Positions 9,180 through 18,247 of a DNA stretch of 49,037 bases are shown here, one piece after another. The notes beneath the pieces were generated by a model. That model searched no databases. It was given only the letters and a program-made list of their open reading frames with translations, and was not told the DNA's origin. The stretch is taken from NCBI GenBank assembly GCA_022823505.1, contig JAJEIA010000142.1, positions 1-49,037 on the forward strand, in the 5' to 3' direction. Each line of letters starts with the position of its first letter. Position 1 is the first letter of the stretch. The position numbers and the translations under genes are program-made. This DNA comes from Dehalococcoidia bacterium (lineage in GTDB: Bacteria > Chloroflexota > Dehalococcoidia > Lucifugimonadales > UBA3495).

Positions 9180-9901
9180 CCGCCTCCGACAAGCGGACCA
9201 TAATGGTGGTGGACGACGAGCCGCACATCGTCCGTTTCACCGCCATGAACTTGGAGGTCGAGGGCTACAACGTCGTGACCGCCGAAAGCGGAGCCCAGGC
9301 TCTGGAAAACCTGGACGCCGGCCAGCCCGTCGACCTCGTGGTACTGGACGTCATGATGCCCGAGATGGACGGCTTCGAGACCCTCCGCCGCATCCGGTCC
9401 GAGTCTTCGGTGCCCGTCATCTTCGTCACCGTTCGCGGCGACGAGGCCGACCGCGTGGCCGGGCTGGATCTCGGGGCCGACGACTACATCACCAAGCCCT
9501 TCAGCCCACGGGAACTCGCCTCACGGATCCGCGCCCTGTTCCGCCGCGCGGATTTGTCAATGATCGAAGCCGCCGAACCGCCCCGCCTGCAGGAAGTGGT
9601 CGTGGATGACTGGCTGACCATCAACTTTGACCAGAGCATGGTCCTGGCCGGCGGTGAGGGCATGCACCTCCGCCCCACGGAATACCGCCTGCTCTATCAA
9701 CTGGTCAACAATCCCGGTCAGTTGCTCACCCATGACACGTTGCTGGAACGTGTCTGGGGACCGGAGTATCGTGGCGAGCACCAGTACGTCCGCACCTACG
9801 TCACCTACCTCCGCCAAAAGCTGGAGCGGGACCCCCGCAACCCCGAATACATCCTCAGCGAACGCGGCCTCGGCTACCGCTTCCGCGATTTAGACCGCTG
9901 A
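9176..9901 (+). CDS. OmpR/PhoB-family response regulator
   Basis: A 241-residue DNA-binding response regulator. The receiver domain (8-125) has the acidic pair Asp13-Asp14, the phosphoacceptor Asp58 (LVVLDVMMPEMDG), a conserved Thr in IFVTVRG and Lys in DDYITKPFS. A winged-helix output domain (about 145-238) follows, with the classic RPTEYRLLYQLVNNPGQLLTHDTLL and a tail LSERGLGYRFRD. Translational coupling to the upstream soluble kinase makes it the likely partner. Target genes are not evident; no repeated operator-like motif was found nearby. Confidence 0.95.
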   Translation: MTASDKRTIMVVDDEPHIVRFTAMNLEVEGYNVVTAESGAQALENLDAGQPVDLVVLDVMMPEMDGFETLRRIRSESSVPVIFVTVRGDEADRVAGLDLGADDYITKPFSPRELASRIRALFRRADLSMIEAAEPPRLQEVVVDDWLTINFDQSMVLAGGEGMHLRPTEYRLLYQLVNNPGQLLTHDTLLERVWGPEYRGEHQYVRTYVTYLRQKLERDPRNPEYILSERGLGYRFRDLDR

Positions 9902-10169
9902 TTTGATCGAACCGCCCGACCATCGAAGTCAGCCAACATCTTGGCCACCCGACCTCGATGCGCCCAGCGATCCTCCGCTGTAGGAGGTCCCGGTTGGACC
10001 CGGGTCACCCGACACCTAGATCGGCCTTGCTTGGGAACGAAGTCTTGGATCCCACCGGCCGAAACCCTGAACAAAATGCTTTGGGCAACAGCCCGCAATT
10101 CCCGACAAATCGCTACTGTCGCCCGTCGCTTCACGCTACGCCAAAGGAAATCCACAAAGAGAGTCTGAC
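9902..10169. other. Intergenic region, no gene seen
   Basis: These 268 bases follow the response regulator. They hold a small hairpin, CCTCC (9972-9976) with GGAGG (9983-9987), without a T-run, and otherwise no ORF, tRNA or repeat that I could recognise. Confidence 0.5.
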
Positions 10170-11039
10170 ATGATCCCAAACGAAGAACATTCGAACCTGC
10201 TCTGTCGAATCACCGAACTACGACGGGAGCGCAGCGCAAAGGCCGGCGAAAATTTTGGCCAACTGATTGACACTGTGGACGTGTACGTTTGGCACGCCGA
10301 CACTTGGCTCGAAGACGTAGGGCAGACGGAAGGGCCGTCTGCGGAACCTTTGGATCTCCCCCAGGAATACCTAAAATTAAGCATTTGGGCATTATCGAGC
10401 CTAGCACTGGAAGGATTGGGGACGGCCTCGGAGTGCTTGCGTGCAGGCATCATGTACCCGGGAGCATGGTTGCTAAGAAACCTGCTCGAAGCTCGCACGA
10501 ACGCCATTTTCATAGCCTACGAGCCCACAGGTTTAGCAGGGAAGAGGTGGATACATTACAACCTCCATCGGGAGGCTAGACTGGAGCGAGATAGTACACC
10601 AGCGAAGGAACTCATCAACAAAATCAACGCGATGTTCCCGAACGACAACACCAATCGGGATGGGTGGTGGGCAAAAACAAAGGACCCTAATGGCAATGAT
10701 AAGCTGTACGGGGACCTGACAGCTCGCGCAAATTATGTGGAGCAATTCCAACCGCCCGCGCCCGGATTCTTGGCGACTTTGAGGCAAGCGACCCATCAAC
10801 ACGAACTGGGAATGATCAGCCAAGCAAACTTATCGGTTCACCCGATGCTGGCAGGGCGGGCGGCTTCTCCTCATCCGATCCAGGTCCTGTACTGGGGATC
10901 CCAAGCCACATGGGACATTTTGAGAGCATGTTCGGTCGTTTTCCATTTGTCCCTGTCCGACGACGTGATTCGAGCTCACGATCAATTGGAGATGGCGTGC
11001 ATCGAAGTAGGCTACCCACAAGTTGAGCAAAACCCGTAA
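10170..11039 (+). CDS. DUF5677-like protein of unknown function
   Basis: A 289-residue soluble, largely helical protein. Residues around 85-110 (ECLRAGIMYPGAWLLRNLLEARTNAIFI) match a pattern seen in DUF5677-type proteins: helix, Gly, then an Arg-Asn/Ser-x-x-Glu helix. The same arrangement occurs in the broken gene at 32962-33689 of this window. Function is unknown; related proteins are often in accessory or defence regions, but nothing nearby supports such a role. Base composition is lower in GC than the neighbours and codon use looks less biased, consistent with horizontal acquisition. The start ATG at 10170 follows AAAGAGAG about 10 bases upstream. Confidence 0.65.
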   Translation: MIPNEEHSNLLCRITELRRERSAKAGENFGQLIDTVDVYVWHADTWLEDVGQTEGPSAEPLDLPQEYLKLSIWALSSLALEGLGTASECLRAGIMYPGAWLLRNLLEARTNAIFIAYEPTGLAGKRWIHYNLHREARLERDSTPAKELINKINAMFPNDNTNRDGWWAKTKDPNGNDKLYGDLTARANYVEQFQPPAPGFLATLRQATHQHELGMISQANLSVHPMLAGRAASPHPIQVLYWGSQATWDILRACSVVFHLSLSDDVIRAHDQLEMACIEVGYPQVEQNP

Positions 11040-11228
11040 GCCACCGTAACCTTCACTGAAGCAAAGCAAGAAATGCTCCCACGATAACGACACGCAGCTA
11101 CGGGGCCGTACGACCAACAATTTAACGACGGAAGGCTATACCACCGTAATCGTCGAATTACCCAGATTTCGTGGAGGGTTGAACGACCACTGGCCCTAAA
11201 CTGATAGCTTGTGAGAAGCGAACTGATC

Positions 11229-11255
11229 CGTCCTACCGGCGAAAGCCGGTATCCA
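11229..11255. repeat. Family A repeat half-unit
   Basis: The hairpin ACCGGCGAAAGCCGGT within CGTCCTACCGGCG...TATCCA matches the half-unit of the palindromic repeats at 6830-6890, 42521-42621, 46115-46140 and 46156-46181. It lies in the 265-base gap between 11040 and 11304, which has no other recognisable feature. Confidence 0.65.
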
Positions 11256-11304
11256 CCTCATCCGCGCCCCGACCGCTTTCGCCGGAAGAGTGGCTGTCGC
11301 AAGT

Positions 11305-11820
11305 TCACCCTCCGGCGTTCCGCGCCATCGCAATCTCCCGCGCCGTTTCCTCCGGTGCCGTATCCGTAAGCGTGATGCTGTCCACCCACTTCACGCTGGC
11401 GTAGCACGCCTGCCCGATGCTCACCAGCCGGCATGGCCCTCCGTGCTCCTCCGGCAAATCGACCCCGTTGAGCCGGGTCGCCAGCAGGACCCCCGAAGGA
11501 TCGCCCAGCGCCACCCCCACGCTGAAATCCATCGCGGCGATCGCCGCGAACCGCGCGCCCGGCCGGGGTTTCACGATGTCGAGCAACACCGCCAGCGGAA
11601 CCCCTTCCCATTCCTGGCCCGGCGCCGACCATCCATCCACGCACTGGAAGTCGTCGATGATGGTCTGCCGCGTCAGCTCTAGCAGCTCCGCCGCGCTGAA
11701 CACGGTCGGCCGCTCCACCAGTCCTTCCACCCTCAGGCCCGGCCAGGCTTCCGGACGCCCGTGGTGGTTGTCGAACACGGGCAGGGCATCGAGCACGCGG
11801 GCGTTGTCCGGTTGCGTCAT
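11305..11820 (-). CDS. Molybdopterin-binding-domain oxidoreductase (sulfite-oxidase fold), short form
   Basis: This 171-residue protein is a single oxidoreductase molybdopterin-binding domain. Cys60 in DDFQCVDGW aligns with the cysteine that ligates molybdenum in sulfite oxidase and MsrP-type enzymes, and WEGVPLAVLLDIVKP plus LPEEHGGPCRLV follow in the family order. It has no signal peptide, haem domain or dimerisation domain, so it is a minimal cytoplasmic version. Its substrate is unknown. It lies 15 bases downstream of a CopD-like membrane protein on the same strand, which might provide an electron-transfer or membrane partner. Confidence 0.85.
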   Translation of the reverse strand: MTQPDNARVLDALPVFDNHHGRPEAWPGLRVEGLVERPTVFSAAELLELTRQTIIDDFQCVDGWSAPGQEWEGVPLAVLLDIVKPRPGARFAAIAAMDFSVGVALGDPSGVLLATRLNGVDLPEEHGGPCRLVSIGQACYASVKWVDSITLTDTAPEETAREIAMARNAGG

Positions 11821-11835
11821 GATTATTCCTCCCTG

Positions 11836-12357
11836 CTAAACGGGCGCGCCTCTTGTCATCGTCACCGCCACGACCACCACCAGGATGGTCAGCAGCACGT
11901 TGATTCGCGCGATCCACACGACCGTCTTGCGTAGCGCCGGCAGGTACCCCGGCGGTTCCTGTCCCGACTGCATGGCCTCGATCAGCCGGTTGGTGTACGG
12001 CCCGATCACGAAATCGTGGATCGCGCTGAGCCAGATCACCACCGCCACCAGGGCCACCTTCACCCGCAGCGTCGCCACAAAGTGCCCGCCCAGGCTGAAA
12101 AAGTCACCAAACCCGATCCCGTACCGCGTGGGCAGAATGTACAGCCCGGTCGCCACCAGCAGCGCGATGCACACCCATGAAATCCACCTGAACCGGTGGG
12201 CCATGCTGCCCAGCAGGTCCGCCGGCAGCGCCGGCGGCTCTCCGGGCGCCGGCGCGTACCGCCGCAGCACGGGAATCAGCACCAGCGCCAGGAACAGGCT
12301 GCCGCCGATCCAGATGATCGCCGACGCCAGGTGAATGAAAACCGCCGCCTGGTACAT
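11836..12357 (-). CDS. CopD-like integral membrane protein
   Basis: A 173-residue membrane protein with about four transmembrane helices: AAVFIHLASAIIWIGGSLFLALVLIPVL, WISWVCIALLVATGLYIL, VALVAVVIWLSAIHDFVI and ARINVLLTILVVVVAVTM. The first helix with a His and a WIGG motif resembles CopD/YcnJ-type copper-export or haem-binding domains. The ATG at 12357 is chosen because GGAGAGAA lies just upstream; longer starts would add a hydrophilic leader. It precedes the molybdopterin-domain gene, so a small redox pair is possible. Function beyond membrane location is inferred. Confidence 0.78.
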   Translation of the reverse strand: MYQAAVFIHLASAIIWIGGSLFLALVLIPVLRRYAPAPGEPPALPADLLGSMAHRFRWISWVCIALLVATGLYILPTRYGIGFGDFFSLGGHFVATLRVKVALVAVVIWLSAIHDFVIGPYTNRLIEAMQSGQEPPGYLPALRKTVVWIARINVLLTILVVVVAVTMTRGAPV

Positions 12358-12532
12358 TTCTCTCCGTGACCGTGAGCACAACGCCCGGTGATGGGCTTGC
12401 TGCTGACTCCCAGCATACACCCAGGCCATCAAGGTTGAACGCTCGCCGTTCGGCGGTTATCCTGTGCCGGAACCCGACCATCATGGGACAACGTTCACGT
12501 CACCGGCGTCGGGCTTCCCCGGAGATGATGCA

Positions 12533-13291
12533 ATGCGATTGGAAGGCAAGGTCGCCATCGTCAGCGGTGGCGCTCACGGCATGGGCGCCGTCGAATCCCG
12601 CCTCTTTGCCCGCGAAGGCGCCAAAGTCGTTATCGCCGACATCCGCGACGACGACGGCCGGCAGGTGGAAGCGGAAATCAACGAGGCCGGCGGCGAGAGC
12701 GTTTACATCCATACCGACGTGACCAGTGAAGACGCCTGGACCAACGTCGTAGCGCAGACCGTGTCCCGTTTCGGCCGCCTGGACATCCTCGTCAACAACG
12801 CCGGCATCAGCAGCCGCGCGGTCCCCGACGATGACAGCCTGGAAGCCTGGTCCCGCATCATGGACATCAACTCCACCGGCGTCTTCCTCGGCACGAAGCA
12901 CGCCATCGGCCAGATGCGGCAGAACGGCGGCGGTTCCATCGTCAACATCTCGTCCATCGCCGGCCTCGTCGGCATGCTCAGCGGCCATCCCGCCTACAAC
13001 GCGTCCAAGGGCTCCGTCCGCATTTTCACCAAGGCCATGGCCGTGCGCTACGGCACCGAGAACATTCGCGTCAATTCCGTCCATCCCGGTTACATGCCGC
13101 CCATGATGGGCAACATCGCCACCGAGGATGTGCGCGAGGGCCGGCGTTCGATGATCGAAGATCAGGTGCCCATGGGCCGCGAGGGACGCCAGGAGGAGGT
13201 CGCCAACGCCGTCCTGTTCCTGGCCAGCGACGATGCATCCTACATCACCGGCGCCGAGTTGGTCGTCGACGGCGGTTTCACGGCTCGCTGA
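12533..13291 (+). CDS. Short-chain dehydrogenase/reductase (classical SDR)
   Basis: A 252-residue NAD(P)-dependent oxidoreductase of the FabG-like classical type. The cofactor loop GGAHGMG lies at 12-18 and Asp36 after the second strand favours NAD. Asn-Asn-Ala-Gly is at 88-91, the catalytic Ser is at 140/141 and the Tyr155-x3-Lys159 pair is in PAYNASKG. The C-terminus ends in the usual ITGAELVVDGGFTAR. The ATG at 12533 is preceded by GGAGATGATG and fits the family N-terminus RLEGKVAIVSGG. Substrate cannot be assigned; such SDRs are abundant in organisms degrading diverse organics. Confidence 0.93.
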   Translation: MRLEGKVAIVSGGAHGMGAVESRLFAREGAKVVIADIRDDDGRQVEAEINEAGGESVYIHTDVTSEDAWTNVVAQTVSRFGRLDILVNNAGISSRAVPDDDSLEAWSRIMDINSTGVFLGTKHAIGQMRQNGGGSIVNISSIAGLVGMLSGHPAYNASKGSVRIFTKAMAVRYGTENIRVNSVHPGYMPPMMGNIATEDVREGRRSMIEDQVPMGREGRQEEVANAVLFLASDDASYITGAELVVDGGFTAR

Positions 13292-13393
13292 TCCGCTCCC
13301 GGACAGCCAATGCCCGGCCCGCATTTTCGCGTTGAAGATACCGGCATTCGCACGAGCCAATACCCGTAGCAATCACCGGTAAGACAGGAGGGA

Positions 13394-13672
13394 ATGGTTT
13401 TGCCGATTACTGACGTCACCATCGTCCGTCGCTGCGCCGACTGCTCCGTGGAAATCGGCACCATCACGGTCAAGAAGGACAACATGCGGCTGATGACCAA
13501 CGACCTGAACTGGTGCGAGAGCTGCGGTACGGAAACCCGCGAAGTCCGCGACATCGCACAGCGCGAGGAAACGGTCACGGCCGAGCAGGCTAGCTATCCC
13601 GGCAATCCTCCGGTCGAGGACGTCACCGCCGCCGAATTCCGACGCCGTCGCGGCGCCGGCATCGCTGTATAA
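13394..13672 (+). CDS. Small CxxC-CxxC protein, probable zinc ribbon
   Basis: This protein of about 92 residues has two cysteine pairs, Cys14/Cys17 (RRCADC) and Cys41/Cys44 (NWCESC), spaced as in a zinc ribbon, followed by a charged tail. No family was recognised. The ATG at 13394 lies immediately after AGGAGGGA with almost no spacing. An in-frame TTG at 13400 sits about 8 bases from the same site and may be the true start, giving 90 residues. It lies 25 bases before the SirB1-like gene on the same strand and may be co-transcribed. Confidence 0.72.
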   Translation: MVLPITDVTIVRRCADCSVEIGTITVKKDNMRLMTNDLNWCESCGTETREVRDIAQREETVTAEQASYPGNPPVEDVTAAEFRRRRGAGIAV

Positions 13673-13696
13673 CACCGGCAGGTTTGGGAGAATCAC

Positions 13697-14536
13697 ATGT
13701 TTGCGGCAGACGCCATCCTCGAATTGCAAAAGCTGGTTGCTTCGGAGTCGGCGGACGCCGCGGACGGGAATTTTGACCTTGCCACCGGTGCCCTTCTGGT
13801 GGCTTCCACCGACGACCCCAACGTCGACATCGATGGCTGCTGCGCCAACCTCGACCGCATGGCCGAAGCCGCCCTCGCTCGGACGCCGGCCGATGCCGGC
13901 CCGCTGGAGGGACTCAACGCCATCACCGACCTGCTCTTCGGGGTCATCGGCTTCGCCGGCAACCGGGACGACTACTACGACCCCAACAACTCGTACCTGC
14001 ACCGGGTGCTCGAACGCCGTCTGGGCATCCCCATCACCCTGTCCCTGCTGTGCATTGAGGTCGGCCGCCGCGCCGGCGTTCCGGTGCTGGGCATCGGGAT
14101 GCCGGGGCACTTCCTGGTCCGGCACCGCGACGAGGAAAACTACTTCGTCGACGCCTTCAACGGCGGTCTGCTCATGAATCGCGACGAGTGCGGCGCGGTC
14201 ATGCGGCAGGCGGCCGGCGATGACGCCCGCCTGGAGGAGCATCACCTCAACCCGGTGACACCGCGGGAAATCCTGGCCCGCGTACTTCGCAACCTCAAGG
14301 CCATCTATTGGGACCGCGAGGAGTTCGACCGCTGCATCACCACCATCGGCGCGTTGATGGCGGTGCTGCCCGACCGGCCCGAGGAACAGCGCGATCGTGC
14401 CGTGGTACACCTCAAGGCCGGCAATCACCAACAATCCGCGGATGATTTTGCCGCGTATATAGAAGCAGCACCCAATGCCGACGATATCGAGACCGTCAGG
14501 AACGCACTGTCCAGATTGAGGGGTACGCTTTCCTGA
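13697..14536 (+). CDS. SirB1-family transglutaminase-like/TPR protein
   Basis: A 279-residue soluble protein of the SirB1 (transglutaminase-like plus tetratricopeptide) family. The transglutaminase-like core is visible: GIPITLSLLCIEVGRRAGVP carries the Cys, GMPGHFLVRH the His and YFVDAFNGG the Asp. The C-terminal third (ILARVLRNLKAIYWDREEFDRCITTIGALMAVLPDRPEE...) looks like two TPR helical hairpins. The biochemical role of this widespread family is unclear; it is sometimes found near release-factor methylation genes, not so here. AATCACATG marks the start with a weak ribosome site (GGGAGAA). Confidence 0.87.
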   Translation: MFAADAILELQKLVASESADAADGNFDLATGALLVASTDDPNVDIDGCCANLDRMAEAALARTPADAGPLEGLNAITDLLFGVIGFAGNRDDYYDPNNSYLHRVLERRLGIPITLSLLCIEVGRRAGVPVLGIGMPGHFLVRHRDEENYFVDAFNGGLLMNRDECGAVMRQAAGDDARLEEHHLNPVTPREILARVLRNLKAIYWDREEFDRCITTIGALMAVLPDRPEEQRDRAVVHLKAGNHQQSADDFAAYIEAAPNADDIETVRNALSRLRGTLS

Positions 14537-14582
14537 TCATTCATAACCAATCCCTACCTATCCTTTCGAATGGAGCGAGATA

Positions 14583-15197
14583 ATGCTTCGATATTTGCTG
14601 GTTGGAATCGGAATCCTGGTCATCATCCCCGTGGCATGGTTTGCCTGGTGGCTCCTCAGCCCGTTGGTCATCACCAACGAAGTCAACGAGGACTTTCCCC
14701 TCGCAACCCGGGCCGTGGTCCCCGCCAACATGACCCTGTCCGAAGTGGAGGACGTCATGTCCGCCGCCGCCAATCTGGAGCGGCCGGTGGACGAGGCAAT
14801 GCCCGAGTCCTCCGGTTCAGCGGCTTCTCAGACCCAGCCGCAGGCCGGGCTCACCGGCCAGTTCCGCGACGCCGACTCCTTCCACAAGGGCTCCGGCACG
14901 GCCACCATTTACGACCTCGGCCCGGATGGCGGACACATCCTCCGGCTGGAGGACTTCCGCGTAACCAACGGGCCCGACCTGCGCGTGCTGTTGGTCAACG
15001 CCCCCAACCCGGAGAGCCATTCCGACCTCGATGATGCTGGCTACGTCGAGTTGGGCAAGTTGAAGGGCAACGTCGGTTCCCAAAACTACGACATCACGCC
15101 CGACGTTGCGCTGGCCGATGTGCAGAGCGTGGTCATATACTGCCACCCGTTCCGAGTGGTGTTCAGCGTCGCCACGCTGGAAACCTCGTCGGGATAA
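14583..15197 (+). CDS. Membrane-anchored DM13-domain protein
   Basis: A 204-residue protein with one N-terminal membrane segment (LLVGIGILVIIPVAWFAWWLL, residues about 5-25) and an extracytoplasmic region. The DM13 domain fills about residues 90-200: GQFRDADSFHKGSGTATIYDL, LRLEDFRVTNGPDLRVLLV, ELGKLKGNVGSQNYDI, and a conserved Cys in VVIYCHPFRVVFSVA. DM13 is a predicted redox or electron-transfer domain, with that cysteine near the end. A Ser/Gln-rich linker joins anchor and domain. The start ATG follows GGAGCGAGATA. It stands 22 bases before the GH15 gene. Confidence 0.87.
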   Translation: MLRYLLVGIGILVIIPVAWFAWWLLSPLVITNEVNEDFPLATRAVVPANMTLSEVEDVMSAAANLERPVDEAMPESSGSAASQTQPQAGLTGQFRDADSFHKGSGTATIYDLGPDGGHILRLEDFRVTNGPDLRVLLVNAPNPESHSDLDDAGYVELGKLKGNVGSQNYDITPDVALADVQSVVIYCHPFRVVFSVATLETSSG

Positions 15198-15218
15198 TCG
15201 CCAAGCGAGGGCCGAATC

Positions 15219-17060
15219 ATGGCCTACCTGCCGATAGAAGAATACGGTATCGTCGGCAACATGCGGACCTGCGCCCTGATCGGCGTCAACGCCTCCGTGG
15301 ATTGGTTCTGCTGCCCCGACTTCGATTCACCCAGCGTTTTCGGCGCCATCCTGGATGACAAGCAGGGCGGCTACTTCAAGATCGCCCCCCTCCTGGACGC
15401 CCCGCCCGTCCAGCGCCAGGTCTACTGGCCCGACACCAACGTCCTGATCACCAGGTTCCTCGCCGAAAACGGCGTCGCCGAGGTCATCGACTTCATGCCC
15501 GTCGCGACGCCCGGCCGGCCGCACCACCACACGGAGCTGATCCGCAGGGTCAATTGCGTTCGCGGCGTGGTCCCCTTCTTCCTGGAATGCTATCCGGCGT
15601 TCAACTACGCCCGTGACGAGCATCGGACCGAACTGAACGAAAACGGGGCGGCGTTCGTGTCCAAAGACCTCGGCCTCCAATTGTCCACCGACATTCTCCT
15701 CGAAAAACACGAGGGCGGCGTGATCGGGGCGTTCGTGCTCAACGAGGGCCAGTCCTCCACCTTCTCCATCGGCGTCATGGGGGACGACACCGTCGACTAC
15801 CATCCGCCGTCGGAGCAGGAAAGCACCGCACTTTTCGAAGAAACCGTCTCCTACTGGCGGAACTGGCTGTCCCAGTGCACCTACAAGGGCCGCTGGCGCG
15901 AAATGGTCGAGCGGTCCGCCCTGGTCCTGAAGTTGCTCACCTACGAGCCTACCGGCGCCATCGTCGCCGCCCCTACCTGCAGTCTGCCCGAGGAACTGGG
16001 AGGCGTGCGCAACTGGGACTACCGGTACACCTGGATCCGCGACGCCGCCTTCACCCTGTACGCCCTGCTCCGCATCGGCTTCACCAACGAGGCCAGCAAC
16101 TTCATGCACTGGCTCGAGGCGCAGATCGACCCCTTCGACGGCGACTGGAGCAACATCCAGATTCTCTACGGCATCGACGGGCGACGCAGCCTGGACGAGG
16201 TGACCCTCGACCACCTCGACGGCTACCGGGGCTCCAAGCCCGTCCGCATCGGCAACGGCGCCTACGACCAACTCCAGCTGGACATCTACGGCGAGCTCAT
16301 GGACTCCGTCTACCTGTTCAACCGGTACGGCGAACCCATTTCCTTCGACTTCTGGACCAAGCTCCGCCAGATGACCAACTGGGTCTGCGACAACTGGCGG
16401 TTGGCCGACGAGGGCATCTGGGAAACCCGTGGCGGCCGCCAGCAGTTCGTCTACTCCAAGCTCATGTGCTGGGTCATGCTGGACCGCGCCCTGAAACTGT
16501 CCGAACTGCGCTCGTTCCCTTCCGAGCGCCAGCGCTGGATCGCCACCCGCGACGAGATTTACGAAGAAATCCAGAGCCGCGGTTGGAACGACAATCGGAA
16601 GGCGTTCGTCCAGCACTACGGCAGCGATTCGCTGGACGCGTCCAACCTCATCATGCCGCTGGTCTTCTTCATGTCGCCCACCGACCCCCGCATGTTGAGC
16701 ACCATCGACGCCATCAATCGCAGCCCCCAGCAGGGCGGGTTGGTCTCGGACAGCCTCGTCTACCGCTACAACCATGAGCAGTTCACCGACGGCTTGACCG
16801 GACACGAGGGCACGTTCAACATGTGCACGTTCTGGCTCGTGGAAGCCCTCACCCGCGCCGGTTGGGGCGACCCCCGCCGCCTCGACCAGGCCCGCCTGAT
16901 GTTCGAGAAGATGCTGGGTTACGCCAACCACCTCGGCCTGTACGCCGAAGAGACCGGACCCAGCGGCGAGGGCCTCGGCAATTTCCCCCAGGCCTTCACC
17001 CACCTCGCCCTCATCAGCAGCGCGTTCAACCTCGACCGCGCGCTGTCCGGCATACGGTAA
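15219..17060 (+). CDS. Glycoside hydrolase family 15 (glucoamylase/trehalase-like)
   Basis: A 613-residue cytoplasmic GH15 enzyme. The N-terminal beta-sandwich domain starts with the family opening [18 protein letters not shown] and the signature [17 protein letters not shown]. The (alpha/alpha)6 catalytic barrel contains [23 protein letters not shown], the acid residue segment [23 protein letters not shown] and the final [23 protein letters not shown] with the base glutamate region. Relatives hydrolyse alpha-linked glucose from maltodextrin or trehalose; the sequence does not tell which. No signal peptide is visible, so it likely acts on internal storage or compatible solutes. Confidence 0.94.
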   Translation: MAYLPIEEYGIVGNMRTCALIGVNASVDWFCCPDFDSPSVFGAILDDKQGGYFKIAPLLDAPPVQRQVYWPDTNVLITRFLAENGVAEVIDFMPVATPGRPHHHTELIRRVNCVRGVVPFFLECYPAFNYARDEHRTELNENGAAFVSKDLGLQLSTDILLEKHEGGVIGAFVLNEGQSSTFSIGVMGDDTVDYHPPSEQESTALFEETVSYWRNWLSQCTYKGRWREMVERSALVLKLLTYEPTGAIVAAPTCSLPEELGGVRNWDYRYTWIRDAAFTLYALLRIGFTNEASNFMHWLEAQIDPFDGDWSNIQILYGIDGRRSLDEVTLDHLDGYRGSKPVRIGNGAYDQLQLDIYGELMDSVYLFNRYGEPISFDFWTKLRQMTNWVCDNWRLADEGIWETRGGRQQFVYSKLMCWVMLDRALKLSELRSFPSERQRWIATRDEIYEEIQSRGWNDNRKAFVQHYGSDSLDASNLIMPLVFFMSPTDPRMLSTIDAINRSPQQGGLVSDSLVYRYNHEQFTDGLTGHEGTFNMCTFWLVEALTRAGWGDPRRLDQARLMFEKMLGYANHLGLYAEETGPSGEGLGNFPQAFTHLALISSAFNLDRALSGIR

Positions 17061-17079
17061 TCATCAAGGAGCGCCAACC

Positions 17080-17997
17080 ATGCCCATCGAACAGGTATCA
17101 CCCGGCCTGGAACGCATCATCGATCTGGATCAGGAAGTCCAGTGGCTCGCCAGCGGTTTCGGCGGCGACGGCTCCGCCCTGGGCGTCCCGTGGTGGCCCG
17201 CCGAGGGCCCGGTCTGGATCCAGGAGGGTGGCTACCTGCTTTTCAGCGACATCGGCGGTAACCGACGCATGCGTTACAACAACGCCGACGGCCTCTCCGA
17301 ATTCCAGTTGGGGACCAACGAGGCCAACGGCCTGACCCGTGATCCCCAGGGCCGGCTCCTCGCCTGCGAGCACGACGCCCGCCGCGTCACCCGGCAGGAA
17401 GCCGACGGCAGCATCACCGTCGTCGCCGACAACTACCAGGGCAAGCGGCTGAATCGCCCCAACGACCTCGTGGTCAAGTCCGACGGCGCCATCTACTTCA
17501 CCGACCCATACCGCGACACCTACCCCGGCATGGAACTGGGATACGCCGGCGTGTATCGAGTGTCCCCTGACCTCAGCGACATCACGCTCCTGATCGACGA
17601 CTACGTCGGGCCAAACGGCCTCTGCTTCTCCCCGGGCGAGAGCATCCTGTATATCAACGACTCCCGCGTCGGCCTCATCAAGGCGTGGGACGTCCGACCC
17701 GACGGCGGCATCGAAAACGGCCGCCTCCTCTGTGTCCTCGCCGACGAACGCCCCGGCGTCCCAGACGGCATGAAGTGCGACCTCGAGGGCAACATCTACG
17801 TAACCGGACCCGGCGGCGTCTGGATCCTCTCCCCCGACGGGCGGCACCTCGGCACCATCGCCCTGGGCGACGGCAAGCGCGCCACCAACGTCGGCTTCGG
17901 CGGCGGCGACTGGAAGACCCTCTACATCACCACCTTCGAGGAACTCTGCCGCGTCCGGGTGAACATCCCCGGCGTTCCGGTTCCGCGCGTCATCTGA
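17080..17997 (+). CDS. SMP-30/gluconolactonase/LRE-family protein
   Basis: A 305-residue six-bladed beta-propeller hydrolase. Family motifs are present in order: EGPVW with the metal-binding Glu (about residue 43), TRDPQGRLLACEHDARRV, RPNDLVVKSDGAIYFTDP with metal-binding Asn/Asp, GPNGLCFSPGESILYINDS and PDGMKCDLEGNIYVTGPGGVW. These supply the calcium/zinc site for lactone hydrolysis. Relatives open sugar lactones such as gluconolactone. It follows the GH15 gene by 19 bases on the same strand, so glucose release and oxidation could be coupled, as an inference. GGAGCGCC marks its start. Confidence 0.92.
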   Translation: MPIEQVSPGLERIIDLDQEVQWLASGFGGDGSALGVPWWPAEGPVWIQEGGYLLFSDIGGNRRMRYNNADGLSEFQLGTNEANGLTRDPQGRLLACEHDARRVTRQEADGSITVVADNYQGKRLNRPNDLVVKSDGAIYFTDPYRDTYPGMELGYAGVYRVSPDLSDITLLIDDYVGPNGLCFSPGESILYINDSRVGLIKAWDVRPDGGIENGRLLCVLADERPGVPDGMKCDLEGNIYVTGPGGVWILSPDGRHLGTIALGDGKRATNVGFGGGDWKTLYITTFEELCRVRVNIPGVPVPRVI

Positions 17998-18016
17998 CCT
18001 CACCCGCGCAAAATGC

Positions 18017-18040
18017 AGGGGCGACACTCGCGTCGCCCCT
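18017..18040. terminator. Stem-loop between convergent genes
   Basis: A perfect 9-base stem AGGGGCGAC/GTCGCCCCT with a 6-base loop follows the SMP-30 stop by about 20 bases. No T-run follows on either strand, so it may be a weak terminator or transcript-end stabiliser. Confidence 0.5.
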
Positions 18041-18108
18041 CATCGATTCTATCGTCGCCCCCAGCTCCTCAGGGACGATTGGTAACTGTTCGGACTCGCG
18101 CGGAACGC

Positions 18109-18136
18109 GTCGTTGCGAGCGCAGCGTGGCAATCTC
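18109..18136. repeat. Family B repeat, GTCGTTGCGAGCG type
   Basis: GTCGTTGCGAGCGCAGCG followed by TGGCAATCTC matches the copies at 19901-19934 and 42655-42738. It lies in the 250-base gap between the SMP-30 and GMC genes, which has no other recognised feature. Confidence 0.6.
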
Positions 18137-18247
18137 GTTGGCGTAGAGAGGTCCTCTGCCGTACACGTTGCTGCCCCGGCATCCTGATCGCCACGGCGCT
18201 GGCGCGACGAGATCACAACCCGCTGGATCCCAAACCCTTACGCCGAT

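Noticed and set aside
15327..17003. 558-codon minus-strand frame opposite the GH15 gene
   Set aside because: The sense frame has an unmistakable GH15 protein, so the antisense frame is a shadow.
18082..18092. Second copy of the mini-transposon end (GTAACTGTTCG)
   Set aside because: It matches only 10 bases, no inverted partner lies within several hundred bases and there is no flanking duplication, so chance is enough.
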